A DNA stretch of 64,000 bases. It comes from Sphaerulina vaccinii. Taxonomy: Eukaryota > Ascomycota > Dothideomycetes > Mycosphaerellales > Mycosphaerellaceae. The stretch's first letter is position 1. Every line of letters starts with the position of its first letter. The DNA is taken from contig JAKUDP010000004.1 in NCBI GenBank assembly GCA_022570795.1, positions 744,001 to 808,000 on the forward strand, given 5' to 3'. A model generated the notes under the pieces. The model was given only the letters and a program-made list of their open reading frames with translations, ran no database searches and was not told where the DNA came from. Positions 1-10,794 of the stretch are shown one piece after another. A program made the translations under genes and the position numbers.

Positions 1-338
1 AAGGCGCGTCGCAGGACCTGGAAGACATCGAGAATGATGTTGTGCGGCGGCAGCAAGAAGTCGAGATACGTGCGCGTGAGCAGCAGCGACGGCAAGAAGA
101 GGCACAGCGGAAAGCTGAGGAGGAAGAGAGGAAGAGAGCTGCTGCGGAGGCTACACGGACGAGGGCAGGTTTGGGCAGGACGAAGAGCACGAGAGGCACG
201 ACGACTTCTTCGAGAGGCTATACGGCGGCTGGAACTCAAGCTGGGCGTGGCAGAGGCTTGACTGCTGGCACTAGAGGCACTTCTAGCTATGGCAGAGTCT
301 CCAGTGCCACGAGAGGACGTGGTCGCGGATTAGGATGA
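1..338 (+). CDS. Partial C-terminus, probable DASH complex subunit Duo1
   Basis: Only the 3' end is present: the frame is open from base 3 and gives 111 residues up to TGA at 336-338. The first 50 residues form a highly charged helix (RRQQEVEIRAREQQRR and similar), probably coiled coil. The last 55 residues are low-complexity Arg/Gly/Ser/Thr with repeated TRG and GRGRG motifs. A charged helix followed by such a tail is what I recall for Pezizomycotina Duo1, a subunit of the DASH ring that couples kinetochores to microtubule plus ends. The conserved Duo1 core would lie outside the window, so the name rests on tail composition alone. Any other coiled-coil protein with an RG-rich tail remains possible. 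The coding frame itself is secure. Confidence 0.5.
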   Translation, partial: GASQDLEDIENDVVRRQQEVEIRAREQQRRQEEAQRKAEEEERKRAAAEATRTRAGLGRTKSTRGTTTSSRGYTAAGTQAGRGRGLTAGTRGTSSYGRVSSATRGRGRGLG

Positions 339-812
339 AAGACTGCATGGTTGGAAGGCGATCTCCAGCTCACATTTGACGCAATGATCGATATCTGTCC
401 GGCTGGCCTGTGCTCTAGCTTAATCGACGAGAGTCTGCTATCGATGGAAAGGCAGCGAAGAAGACAACCAGCTGTCAATCCCTGAGGCCCGGCGCGCTCT
501 ACGGCTCAGCTGGCTCCAAGAGACCGTACTGGTCTGGTCAGCATGAGCCGAGAGTGTAAGCGTAAGCAAGCTGATGCAGGCCGCATCATGTACAGCGACT
601 GTATATCAGCTCAATGTTCAGATATCAGTCAGAAACTGGCTCCACAGGCACCCAAATTACTCTCCGGGCACGAGATACATGTCAAATGTCTTGATCGACC
701 TCATCTAGGGGCCTTCATTCATGCTCATCTACATGCATGCCATGGTATCTTCAGCTCATGGCCGATTATCATCCATCTATCATTGCTTGCCTGGTATCAA
801 TCATCGTCAGAT
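339..812. other. Intergenic, convergent 3' flanks
   Basis: The stretch lies between the ends of the left-edge gene (+) and the 70-residue gene (-). Open frames here are short and have no protein-like composition. I see no RNA gene or repeat. Confidence 0.6.
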
Positions 813-1025
813 CTACTCCTTGCTCGTCTTGTCCTTCGCAGCCTGGTCTAGCGGACCACCTGGGTTGCTTCCCAAGTTCTTCAATGAGTCCTTGCTCTGC
901 TCTCCAGCTTGCTGACCTGGCTGATCCTTTCCTTGGTCGTTGACATTGCCGGCTTGGACACCCTTCTGGCCTTCGGTTTGCTGAGCTGGCTCTGGGGACT
1001 GGCGACCTTGGTTGGGTGCAGACAT
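813..1025 (-). CDS. Small disordered conserved fungal protein (70 aa)
   Basis: A single exon starts at ATG 1025 and encodes 70 residues with almost no hydrophobic core. It is rich in Gln, Gly, Pro, Asn, Asp and Lys. The start MSAPNQGRQSPEP and the end LGSNPGGPLDQAAKDKTSKE resemble a short Pezizomycotina family that I remember only as hypothetical proteins. There is no signal peptide or membrane segment, and the whole chain is predicted disordered. The region upstream of the ATG contains possible splice-like signals, so a 5' UTR intron is possible. The function is unknown. Because the frame is short it could be chance, but the composition and the family-like end SNPxGPLxxAAKxKTSK favour a real gene. 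Confidence 0.65.
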   Translation of the reverse strand: MSAPNQGRQSPEPAQQTEGQKGVQAGNVNDQGKDQPGQQAGEQSKDSLKNLGSNPGGPLDQAAKDKTSKE

Positions 1026-1568
1026 TGTGATGGTGGTCTAAAAGTTATTAGTGGGGTGTCGTTGAGGTGAGTCGATCGATGGTACCAACTTGTGTGATCG
1101 AGTTTGGACTGAATGAGTTAGCGGAAGAATTGAAGGACGTCGCGAGCTGTGGCTTACAGGTTGAGTTGGTGTGCGATTGAGCTTTGTGAGGATTGTTGTT
1201 GTCGATGTGTCTGGAAAGTTAAAGTGTTGATGGGAGCAAAGTGAAAGTGAGTGAGAGCTCGTGGGGCAAGAACGACCGCGATGACGACAGAGGGGTCTTT
1301 CGTCACTTTCTCGAGCAAAGGCCGACATTTTCGACATCACTTTCACGGACCAGCAAGGCTCAATTCTTCCGCTCAACACGACGAGAGTCTGGAATGTAAA
1401 TCAGTTCTGTGAGCCAGACAAGCCCTGCTACTGGACGGAAAAGAATGGCTCAGTATCGAGAGTTGCATTGAGCTGCTACCCTACTGTTTGCACCATCTCA
1501 GGCCGACATTATAAGGCCTGACTGAATTATTCCGGGAGCAACCTCATCGATCATGCCATGAGTATATC
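1026..1568. other. Intergenic region
   Basis: It holds the upstream region of the 70-residue gene and the 3' flank of the dioxygenase. Open frames inside have low-complexity, untypical composition and no recognisable motif. Confidence 0.5.
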
Positions 1569-2727
1569 TCACTGCGAGTCTCCGGCACCGAAGCCACCAT
1601 CAGCCGAAGTCTCATTAGTTCCTCCATTCTCGGTGTAAGTGAAGCTATAGCTCGCAGTATACGAAGCAGACGTGTTGACACCGACTGTAACCCACCCGGA
1701 CAAACCATCAGACAGATCATTTCCAAGATAAGTGTACTCAAAGACTGGATCGGAAGTCGTGTTGGTCGTCTCGACACCGAATACACGATCCTCGGAGTTC
1801 AGAGTGATGCTGATGTTGTTGGTATTATATGGCCAAGTCGCCTCAACCTTGGTGATGAGATCCTGGTCCCAGAAGAATTGTCCGATATGCGCATACGTCC
1901 CACCAGAGAGCGTACCATTCGGCAAGAGTGTGGCGTTGAGCAGAACGACCATGTGATGATGTGTGGCACGCTGGGCGTAGTGACCGGGGAAAATGGACTC
2001 GAAAGTGACTGTGCCATCGGCATCAGACTTTTGTACACCCCGAAGGAAAGTGGCGTTAATGTTGGACAAATCGGCAGAATTGCCGTTGCCTTCTTCGACT
2101 ACTCCGCCGTAGACGCCTGTTGCATTGCAGTTCCTGGCAACCTCGTCAGCTGAATCGGATACCACGGTCAAGAGGTTGTGCTTACCACAGATCCCACCAA
2201 ATTCCTGGCAACGGCTCACAGGTCTCGATGTCGATGAACTGTCCTTCAAGCACGATTGGCACTCCTGGTTGATCTTCCCGCAAGTCATTGCGGACGTACT
2301 CGCCTTTGACCTAGAACCCGTCAGCTACCACTACCACTACCACTTTCTTCAATGCTGAAACACGTACCCAGTAAGGTCCAATCTCTCCTTCTGGAGCAAC
2401 AACACAAGTCGTTGACTTCTCGAAGAGAGTGTCTGGGTCCGTCCAAGGAGTGAAAGACTCGTTGGAAGCGTGGGAAGTGTTGAGCACAGCATCAGTATCC
2501 CGGACTCTCAGCGAACGACGATGCTTTTCAGCTGTTGCCGCTCGACGAGCCTTGGATCTTGCATTGTGTCCTCGCTTCTCGAGGTGTTCTGCGCACGCCG
2601 AGAGACCTCTGCGTGCGTTGACGTTGTATGCTCCCCTGGCAAGAAGTTCGTGTTCGGCCTCTTCGTGACCTGGATGACCGAGTACGGTGCTTGCGAGGCC
2701 AAGGAGAATGATCGTCGAGAACTTCAT
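1569..2727 (-). CDS. Secreted intradiol ring-cleavage dioxygenase-like protein
   Basis: Three exons (2727-2368, 2310-2186, 2133-1569) give 349 residues. The introns of 57 and 52 nt both have GT..AG ends and keep the frame. The N-terminus MKFSTIILLGLASTVLGHPGH is a classic signal peptide, so the protein is probably secreted. A basic, Arg-rich propeptide-like stretch follows. The core starts at GPYWVKGEYVRNDLREDQPG, the pattern of fungal extracellular dioxygenases. It continues with CEPLPGIWWDLWNCNATGVY across the second splice junction and FPGHYAQRATHHHMVV, where the family places its iron-ligand Tyr/His residues. Known members cleave catechol-type aromatic rings between the two hydroxyls; the substrate here cannot be read. 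The second catalytic-type Tyr is replaced by Trp in PYW, where PYY is usual. Many N-glycosylation sequons (NAT, NTS, NES) fit secretion. The DyP gene lies upstream on the same strand. Confidence 0.88.
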
Positions 2728-3236
2728 GGCTGATAATGGGATTGCTCTGCTATGGTGCGAGGCTATAATACTTGTTGTCTGCGAACACATCGACTCATAT
2801 ACCCATGGCTCGTATGGACTACATCGCCCACCGGCTGCTGGTCTTCGCCGAAGAGCAGCATCTTCTACATCAATCCTTGTCTTGAAACCAGCTTGACTCC
2901 ACGCAGTAGAGATGGCGTCGTAAGTTGACGGTAGCATCATAATGCAGACCGAATATGTTGACATTCGGGACCACAGGATTTGTCCAATCAGATACACCAG
3001 CTTGGTCAAATACCCGAAACAAATAGAAGAGGTGCTCTCGCACAGGGCGCACAGAAATTGCTCACTACGACCCGGGCTTGGCGCGTCGTTCGTCGTATAC
3101 CGAACAAAAGCAGTAGCCAGTCAGTGGCCGGCTATAGTGGTCCTTTGCGTGGCTTAGTCTTGATGGTCATAAGCAACACTTGCCAAGGATGATGTGGAGA
3201 TGTGGAGGAAGTACGCAGCTATGGATGATTTACCTA
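2728..3236. other. Upstream region of the dioxygenase gene
   Basis: About 510 bp lie between the dioxygenase start codon and the end of the DyP gene. Open frames here are extensions of the dioxygenase frame or chance. No repeat or RNA gene was seen. Confidence 0.5.
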
Positions 3237-4938
3237 TCACTTCAGATCTGTGTGACCGTTGACACCGTTCACTCCATTCTTGACACCATTCGTGACACCC
3301 TGCACGTTTGAGAGCTCGCCTGTCAGAGCGCTCAAGGAGGGCGAGAAGAAGTACTCTCCACCTCGGGGAACCTGCATTCGTTAGAACACAAGCCATTGCC
3401 ATATCATCATGTCTCATCACATGTCTTGAGATGGGTTGTGCCCACAAGAGACTTACCACGAATCGGTTGATGCCTGGCATTTGCAACTCACGAGTGGCAT
3501 CCTGTGGGAAGAGACCTAACATGCCAACTGTAGGCTTGCTGTTCGTCTGGCCCATGACTGCATCGACACCAGCTCCCTGGACACGGAATGTCTCATTATT
3601 GGCCTAGATCAGAGTCAGCGCTTGGAGTCTACGTGGTTCACGCTGGAAGTGCTCACCCAGAATCTCTGAATGAAAGTGAACCCCTGGCTGAGGTCGCTCT
3701 GATAGCACGCAAACAGCAGTCCTCGTTCGGCGTCCGGGTTTTCGCTAATCTCCGGACCATATGGGATGCCACGACGCAGAATGCGATGTGGGTTCACACT
3801 TGGTCGACCTTGTGTGAACTGGTCACCACGAGGGTTCGTCTTTCGAATGTGTGCTCCACTAGGGCAGACCATGCGATCACCGGCTTTGAGTGGGAACTGG
3901 TTAGCTGAATTCAAACCTGGTGGATCGAACTCGAAAAGGTTGTTTCGCATCACATCTTTGCCGATGTTGGTATCGTCAAAGTCAGGTTGTAGATTGATGG
4001 GACAGCCAGACTTCCAGCGACCGATCAGACGAGATCACAGCTGATCAGCGAATTTGCCTAGCTGATTTGAGGAGGTGACAAGGAATCGATCCCAGTCTTG
4101 GACGTTTTGCTTGAGCTTGCGGAAGCAGAGGAATGAGCCGTCTGTCATCCACGCTGGACGACTAGCAGCCCTTGAGTCGCCTGGACGGCCACATAAGATG
4201 ACACCTTGCTGAATCACATCTTGTCCAGGAGGGACGAACATCTCGTCTTTGGTCAGATTGGGGAGATTGGCCACGGCTGGTTGAGAGATTCCATCTTGGT
4301 AGCCAAAGTGCTCCTTGCCTTTCTGAGTACCTGGTCGAACATTGCCGTCGATCTTGAAAGCAAGCTGAACGGATGCTCCGAAGAGCGCAGTAATGCGACC
4401 AAGCTTCTCATTGACCAGTCCAACATTGTTACCAGCTACCAGGAGAACTCCATCGATCTGTTTTGAGAGCCAATCGTTGTCCCAGTCTGGAGTACGACCA
4501 TCTGCACCTGCCTTGATCGGATCTTGGAGATCGGAAATTGCAGCAGTCTTCATGCCGGTCTCGAAGATGGCATCGCCCGTGCTTGCTCGAAGACCTGTAA
4601 CGCTCGCGATCTGTATGCCGTCAGAGATGAGTCCACGTGGTGAGAGACAAACGAGCCTTCTGGAGGCCCTTGAAGGAGAAAGATATGTTGGCGCCTATGG
4701 TGGGCAGCTTCTCTGAAGTCGAATTGCCTGCTTGGGCTTTGAAGTCCTTGATGTCTCGGCGAGTGTCGAGGACATTCTGGGTGTGCGAGATCTCATCTGT
4801 GGCGACTTGACGTAGACTCTGACAAAAGGTTTTGTTGTCTGCAATAGTGAAGAACCAGAAAGTCTCCACCTCCTTATTCAAACCATTGAGGAGAATGTCT
4901 CCCTGGACGTTGCTGAGGTCAGTGAGGTCGGAAGTCAT
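3237..4938 (-). pseudogene. DyP-type haem peroxidase with an in-frame TGA
   Basis: The family fold can be read across four exons: 4938-4653, 4594-3657, 3603-3457 and 3371-3237 (introns 58, 53 and 85 nt), 501 residues if the internal stop is ignored, the usual fungal DyP length. Family marks are the N-terminal NVQGDIL, the distal GYQDG motif near residue 193 (catalytic Asp), the proximal-haem CPSGAHIRKTNPR motif (His about 344), and the C-terminal VPRGGEYFFSPS. Codon 282 (4035-4037) is TGA in the continuous frame: ADQL*SRLIGRWKSG, where relatives have Gly in the stretch before GRWKSG. A product stopping there would lack the proximal His and could not bind haem normally. All splice signals and the rest of the frame are intact, so the lesion looks recent, or is an assembly error or a read-through codon. 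There is no signal peptide. DyP enzymes oxidise dyes and phenolics with hydrogen peroxide. Confidence 0.85.
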
Positions 4939-5002
4939 GCTGGAAGGCTAGTCGGAAGTAACAATATGGATTATGGACTCAGATGTCAGCTTTCCACTTA
5001 CT

Positions 5003-5008
5003 TATATA
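5003..5008 (-). promoter_or_regulatory. Possible TATA box of the DyP gene
   Basis: TATATA lies 65 bp upstream of the DyP start codon, a plausible core-promoter position. This is inference from spacing only. Confidence 0.35.
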
Positions 5009-6477
5009 GATATGTGATCATGCATATCGCTCTGCCCTAGCTGTGACTTGTGCAGCGCGCTCGTATTGCCATCTGCCCGTCCCTACCATCATTGCTGCAA
5101 TTTCCTGGTAACAGCCTGGCCTTAGGCGAACATGGCTATATTTTCCGCGGGCTGAGGTCCAGAAGCTGTTTCGTGGTCTGACAATCCTCCGTACAGCAGA
5201 GCTGACATCTCCATCGACGCCGATACGCCAGCGAGTTCAGCTCATGGTTATTAACAGCATGGACACCTGCAGAAGAATATCGAGCTGCATACACTGCGGT
5301 GGTATGATCAAGCCACGAGTTGCAATTCGCCAAGCACAGCTGTTCGACTTTCGAAGTCCCCGCGAGGCGCAAGCCACGGTCGTTGTGTGGAGCTGAGCTG
5401 ACTAGAAAGTTCATGCGAACTGAGTGGTATTGCATGCCTTCAGTGTTCTGGGGAGCCCAGTGTCGTCTTGAATGTCTACAAGAGGGCTGAAGAAATTTCG
5501 CTTGCCAATGCTATTCCTTCTCAGCTGTGTCAGCTCTGACGGCAGTCTTGCAGTCTGTGTTCCTTCCGCCAAGTTCTGCATGTAAACATGGCTCGAAGGC
5601 TCTCGGTAGCAAAGTTACGGCTGTGTAACATGGCGCAGTGCAGGTACCGTACCATACCATAGATTTCGTGTGCGTGCCTGACGCTGGTGTGTTCAGTGAA
5701 GGAAGAGCTGAGGGCTTGAGGGCCCGAGAGCGCTGCTGAGAAGCTGACCTTGTCGACCAAGTTCACCTGACTGTAAGAGCGAATCCTATGACGAATGCCC
5801 AGTGTGTTCATCTCCTCACTGGCTGATAACTTTGCACTCTGCTGTTCGTCAACTGTGTTTAGATGATATACGGTCGATGATGAAGTTGTTCAGGATTCGC
5901 TGGCAGGTCAAGACTGCAAGACTGCCAATGCTCGGGTCCCGCTCCGTCCTTGGCAAAGGAAAGAAGCAATTCGCTGGGTCGTGCTTGACTTGTTGACCAG
6001 TGTCTTCATACAGGCAGTGCCACATGCTATCTTTTTCTTTGGTTCGCGCGTATTCTGCGCCTTGGTCTGGCACCTCGTGGTCAATAGAGATATTCTGCGA
6101 AAATGGCATAAAGTTCGCGGCGATGAACGACAGTCTCGCGGAAGCACGGCACACTTTCTCCTCTATTCCTCCTTACGCAAATTCAAGGATCGTCCTCGCG
6201 TGTGACGCTACAGTACGCGTTCCCCCGCACTATGAGTGGTCATTCCACTGGTAAGGTTGGTCGCAGGCCGGGATGGAAGCAACAGTCGTGTGCGCAGGAA
6301 TCTCTGGACGTGCTTTGCCGTGTAAGCACTAGAGCACAGCCGACACCGATCTCAAATGTGGACGATGGATGGAGTAGTTCGAGTTCTTGTTGTTCAAGTG
6401 TACACAATTCATATTCTCTTGTCTCCTCTTACCTAGCTTGGAACACCGCGCTGGCGTGGTACTAACAGCATATCATC
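5009..6477. other. Gene-free 1.5 kb between DyP and MFS genes
   Basis: Several open frames of 60-100 codons occur on both strands, but none has a domain, splice pattern or protein-like composition that I could support. It probably holds the divergent promoters of the two flanking genes. Confidence 0.5.
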
Positions 6478-8011
6478 ATGGCAGGCGACTCAGAGAAGAA
6501 AGGCCATCAGGCCGCAGATTTCGAGAAGCAAGTCCAAATCCTCCGCGACCAGCAAGAAGAGGGAACATTCATTCCTCCAACTCCAGAAGAAGAACAAGCT
6601 GTGATCAGGAAACTGGACTGGCGACTGTTGCCACTAGTCTTCGTCCTCTACTCGCTAGCAGTCCTAGACAGGTCAAACTTAGGCAATGCTAGACTGGCTG
6701 GCATGGAGCAAGATATCAACCTCACTGACGGCAGATATGAGCTTCTGGGAACGATCTTTTACATCGCATACATTCTATCGCAATGGACACTCATTGGATG
6801 GAAACAGTTCAAACCTCACCAGTTCTGTGCCTTCACAGTCATGTTTTGGGCATTTGTGGCGACGATTCAAGCCACAGCTTTCAACTGGGGAGGACTCATG
6901 GCCTGCCGATTCTTCCTTGGAGTGGCCGAAGCAATGTTTGGGCCAGGAGTACCACTCTACCTCACATACTTCTACCCGAGAGTGATGGTCGGTTTCCGGC
7001 ATGGAGTCTTCATCAGCGGAGCAGCAATGGCAAATGCATATGGTGGAGCCCTCGCATATGGAATCAGCCAGATCAGAGGATCCCTAGCACCTTGGAGGAT
7101 TCTATTTCTGATCGAAGGACTACCTACGCTAGTAGTAGCTGTCGTTGCGTGGTTCTGCTTGCCGGACAGTATCAGCACGGCAAGGTTTCTGAACGACAGA
7201 GAGAAGCAGGTTGCGCTACATTTCGTTGCTCGAAACCAGAAATTGGACGTGGGTGAAGAGAGAGGCGTACGATGGAAGGAGACGCTAGAGGCTTTCAAAG
7301 ATCCAAAGTCTCTCTTGCCAGGGCTCATGTACTTCGGATGGTAAGTGAAGCCAGCCATCAATTGCATATAGCATTGCTAACTTCTTCGATAGCAACGTCT
7401 CATTCGCATCGCTTCCCCTCTTCCTGCCAACCATCATCTCCGAGATGGGATCGTTCTCAAGGATCCAATCGAATGGGCTCTCCGCACCTCCATACGTGTT
7501 TTGTTTCTTCGTCATCATCCTACTCTGCTACCTCTCCGACCGCTTCAAAATGCGTGGTCCCTTCGTTGCACTGGCAGCAACAACCGCAGCCATCGGCTTC
7601 ATCATCAACGCTACCACGACCACGACTGGACCAAGATACTTCTCTACCTTCCTATCAGTGTGCATCTTCGCTTCAGTTGCACTTCTTCTCGCCTGGACCG
7701 CCAACATTCATTCTACTGAAAGCAAGAGAGGTGGCGGATACATCATTCTGGCAACTGTTGGACAGTGTGGTCCACTACTCGGAACGAATATCTTCCCTGA
7801 TGATGAGAAGCCGTTGTACAGGAAAGGACTGTGGGTCTCTGCGGCAATGTGCTTGATGGTGGCTGTCCTTGCCGCAACACTTTCGCTCTGGATCATTTAC
7901 GAGAACAAGCAGCTCGCCAAGGAAGGCGTGCCAGAGACGCAGGAATTGGAGGAGACGAGCTTGGAAACACAGGGTGCTCAGCGACAGCAACGACAACGGA
8001 TTGTATGGTAA
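6478..8011 (+). CDS. MFS permease, DAL5/allantoate-type anion:cation symporter family
   Basis: Two exons (6478-7340, 7393-8011; 52-nt intron, GTAAGT..GATAG) give 493 residues. A short acidic cytoplasmic N-terminus is followed by about 12 hydrophobic segments with the usual hydrophilic loop after the sixth. Family signatures include LDRSNLGNARLAGM after the first membrane segment, RFFLGVAEAMFGPGVPLYL in the fourth, and WRILFLIEGLPT before the sixth. Known members of this fungal group import organic anions such as allantoate, tartrate, nicotinate, pantothenate or phthalate at the plasma membrane. The substrate cannot be told from sequence. The C-terminus is Gln/Glu-rich and cytoplasmic. The ATG at 6478 is chosen because it precedes the conserved charged stretch before the first membrane segment and the region upstream is non-coding. 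Confidence 0.93.
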
Positions 8012-8249
8012 CGACATCCGACAGATGTTATCAACGAAGATATGTTATCAAATGAAAGTGTTCATTATTGGGTATCAAGGTTCTGTGCCAACGCCATGAA
8101 ATCCAGCATCAGCCATGCTGCTACTCTTATCCGATCTGCCTCTTGCCATCTATATCGTGCATCGATGTCGTTGTGTTGAGAGGGTTTGTCAAGCGTCCAG
8201 GATGTCGAGCTGATGTGGTGTTGTTCATCTGATCATTGTGGCGATTGGT

Positions 8250-8384
8250 TTAGCATGAGCAAGAGCCCGAGGCGCACTGGGACAGACATGTTAGCTATAC
8301 TGTTTCACGGTAGTCGAGGTAGTGAATATGGCTCACCTTGCAGCTAGAGCCGCACGAGCAAGAGGAGTTTCCGCAGCCGCCCAT
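8250..8384 (-). CDS. Metallothionein (24 aa, seven cysteines, one intron)
   Basis: Two tiny exons (8384-8337 and 8276-8250) flank a 60-nt intron with GTGAGC donor and CCCAG acceptor. The product has 24 residues: Met, then only Gly, Ser, Asn, Ala, Lys and seven Cys at positions 4, 9, 11, 15, 17, 22 and 24. Three Cys-x-Cys pairs and the MGGCG start match the short copper metallothioneins of Neurospora, Agaricus and Magnaporthe, which also have seven cysteines in about 25 residues. Such proteins bind Cu(I) in thiolate clusters in the cytosol (or wall, in Magnaporthe) and buffer copper. The first Cys-x-Cys of the classical pattern (CGC) is reduced to a single Cys here, and one pair lies at the splice junction (C15-K-[intron]-C17). 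The frame is far below usual gene-finder limits. Confidence 0.88.
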
Positions 8385-8480
8385 GTTGATTGATGTGAAT
8401 TTGATGAGGATTGGTTTGGTAGGTGTTGGTATAGTTGTCTCTGATCGTTTGAGTTGTTCGTTATCTGATCAGCCCGAGTG

Positions 8481-8507
8481 AGGGGCGCGATGAGGGGTTC
8501 TATATAT
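8481..8507 (-). promoter_or_regulatory. TATA box and two CCCCT (STRE-like) elements upstream of the metallothionein
   Basis: On the minus strand a TATATATA run (8500-8507) lies about 120 bp before the metallothionein ATG. Two CCCCT pentamers (8493-8497 and 8481-8485) follow it. CCCCT is the stress-response element bound by Msn2/4-type zinc fingers in yeast. Its use in this species is inference. The spacing fits a strong inducible promoter. Confidence 0.45.
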
Positions 8508-9584
8508 CCAGGTTCTGATCATGTGACGCGTGTTTATTGCGGTGGCCAGCGACGAGCTTCTTTTGCGTGAGCCACTCGCACAAAGAACGCAGTGCTTGTC
8601 GACACCGGAGTCGGCCCACTATGACAACTCACAGCACCCAATCACCGCCTCGTCCCACCACCGATGCGCTTCTTGTGCGTGGGCATGTAGACGCGGCATG
8701 CGCGTGCGGGTGAGAACATCGTGGGCATGTGAGTGGGTGCCTAGCCGATGCCAATCGTGTCGAGGAACCTGCCACGACTATAGCATCGCGACGAGGCTGT
8801 GAGTGGTGGCGACGTGGATGCTGCTGCAGCGTGTGGGAAGATCCCTTGTGCCTGGACCCATGAGCAAGTTTGCTTCGAATCAGAGCTGGCTGTGAGCTGC
8901 AGCTCGAAGGTGAGGCTGGATTGGGAGTGTTCCGCATGCAGATGCTATGCTACAACGCACAAGGCGCTCAACCGAAGTCATCGGAGCAGAGTCGCATGGC
9001 GAAAGAGCTTGATGAGAAGGTCATCGGGAACGATGGAGTCAGGACATGGAAAGGGGAGGCGGATCATCTTGAAGTACAGTCCTTGTTCATCAAGGTCGCT
9101 GCGACGAGACACCTCATTAGTCCTCATCTGATACTCTGTCGAGATACTAAGGCTCGTCCATGCCACGCGATGAAGTCTCCGCAGACCACGGACTCGCTCA
9201 AGTTGCAAGCACAACAAGCCAGGCCGCATCGCTCGAAGCGAATGGCACCACTGTGAGAGGGCATAGAAGATTGTGGCGTTCTAGAACATCTTCTTCTTCC
9301 CGGGATTGAAGGAAAGTGTGGGATAACGCGGATGTGTGTCTGCCGGTGATGTTCGTGTAGGGCTTTTTGGATCTTGGAGAAAACAAAGTCTTGCTTAGGT
9401 GATGTACGGGAGATGTGTAGAAAGAGGTGGGAAGTTCAAGGTCGAGCACGTGGATATGGGCGAACAACGAGGTGAGGTCAACTTCGCGTGGGACACTTGT
9501 GCCTTCCTTCTCACGCACCTCCCTGTCTGAAGTCATCTTTCCCACTACTCTGTTCGATACTGGGATATATATGCTACTAAGCCA
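8508..9584. other. Gene-free region of about 1.1 kb
   Basis: Open frames of about 100-128 codons on both strands overlap each other and lack domains or introns. I do not support any as a gene. Confidence 0.5.
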
Positions 9585-10794
9585 TCAAGCCGTTAGCGAT
9601 GGCGGTCTCGAATTGACTGGCGACACAGCAGAGACCGGGGACACCGGCGAGACTGGCGATTGCGAACGCACAGGCGATGGATCCCTCGACACACCAGACT
9701 TCCTCTCATGCCCGGGTATAGCCAGCGCCAAAGGTATACCACCAGCATCTCGACCTCGTATCTCTGGTTCAATGGGTGTGACTGGACTCTGCTCCTCGCG
9801 TGCTTGAAACACGCCTGCTGGCGGCCGAGGAATCTCGTAGTATGCCTGACCATGACGAAGATCTGGCTGCTGTTCGTGATACTCTGCTTGTTCATGGAGT
9901 GGCTGACGCTCAGCTGGCCGCGATTGTTCGGCTTTCATCTGTATGGGGTGCGACTGTTCGATCATGGATAGGTCGGATTGGCCATGAGGAGTATACTTGG
10001 CGCTGCCCATAGCCTTGGTCTTGCGCTTTCTTCGACGAACGAGGCAGAAGAACGCAATGGCCGCGAATAGCAGAGCAAGGCCTACTCCAAGACCCACGCC
10101 TAGCCCAATCTTGCTGCTTTGGCTGAATCCACCATTGCTTGTGCTTTTGCTGATGGTTACTAGGCCGGGATCTGCGCTCGAGTTCGAAGAAACGCTACCA
10201 CTTGAAGCTACTGAAGTGGTCGATGATGGCCCAGCAGAGCTGTCGAAGTCTGTGGGTGTCGCAGTCGAGGACGCGCTCTCGCCCTCTAAGCTTGTACCTG
10301 TGTGCATAATGCCTACATTCAGTCAGCTCAAAGCACCGCTGGCATATAATCTGACCCGCCTACCACTTGGACTACTCGTAGTAGACTCGGATGGATTGTC
10401 GGTCCCCGACGTACCAGCACTCCCGTCCGTGCTGCCCGAGTCGGAAGTGACCGTAGCATCTGCAGAGCTCTGCACGAGACTGGAAGATGTCGAGGACATA
10501 GAGCCAGGTCCATGGTCAAGACCTTGTCTCTTATTGGGTATGTCAACATATCTCTTCAACTCTTGCTTGTCCTGGCAGCCGCAAATTATGTCAAGATACG
10601 CAGCTGTGCCACTGCTTTCCACTGAGCAATGATCTCGGCACCTTTTCGAGCTCCTCTGCGCCTGTGCTACCCACTTCTCGTCTCTCTGATCGTGGTAAAC
10701 ATCGTCAAACATTTCGCGTGTCAAGTCCCAGCCCATACCACTGGTGAGCATTTACGAAGAAGCACAACAAGGAGGGAAAGCTGAGAACGTCCAT
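9585..10794 (-). CDS. Single-pass membrane protein with Ser/Thr-rich stalk and proline-rich tail
   Basis: The secure part is 10685-10364 plus 10312-9585 (51-nt intron, GTAGGC..GTAG). It encodes a Cys-containing segment (CRDHCSVESS, IICGCQDKQ), a long Ser/Thr/Asp/Gly stalk, one membrane helix (IGLGVGLGVGLALLFAAIAF) and a basic stop-transfer RRRKRK. A cytoplasmic tail follows that is rich in Gln, Glu and Pro with SPVSPVSP repeats near the end. For the 5' end I propose a first exon at 10794-10756, MDVLSFPSLLCFF, joined by a 68-nt intron (GTAAAT..ATCAG). This would supply a signal peptide and a total of 362 residues; this part is uncertain. The layout (ectodomain, mucin-like stalk, one helix, short tail) is that of fungal surface sensors and similar proteins, but I see no WSC domain. 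The function is unknown. Confidence 0.7.
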
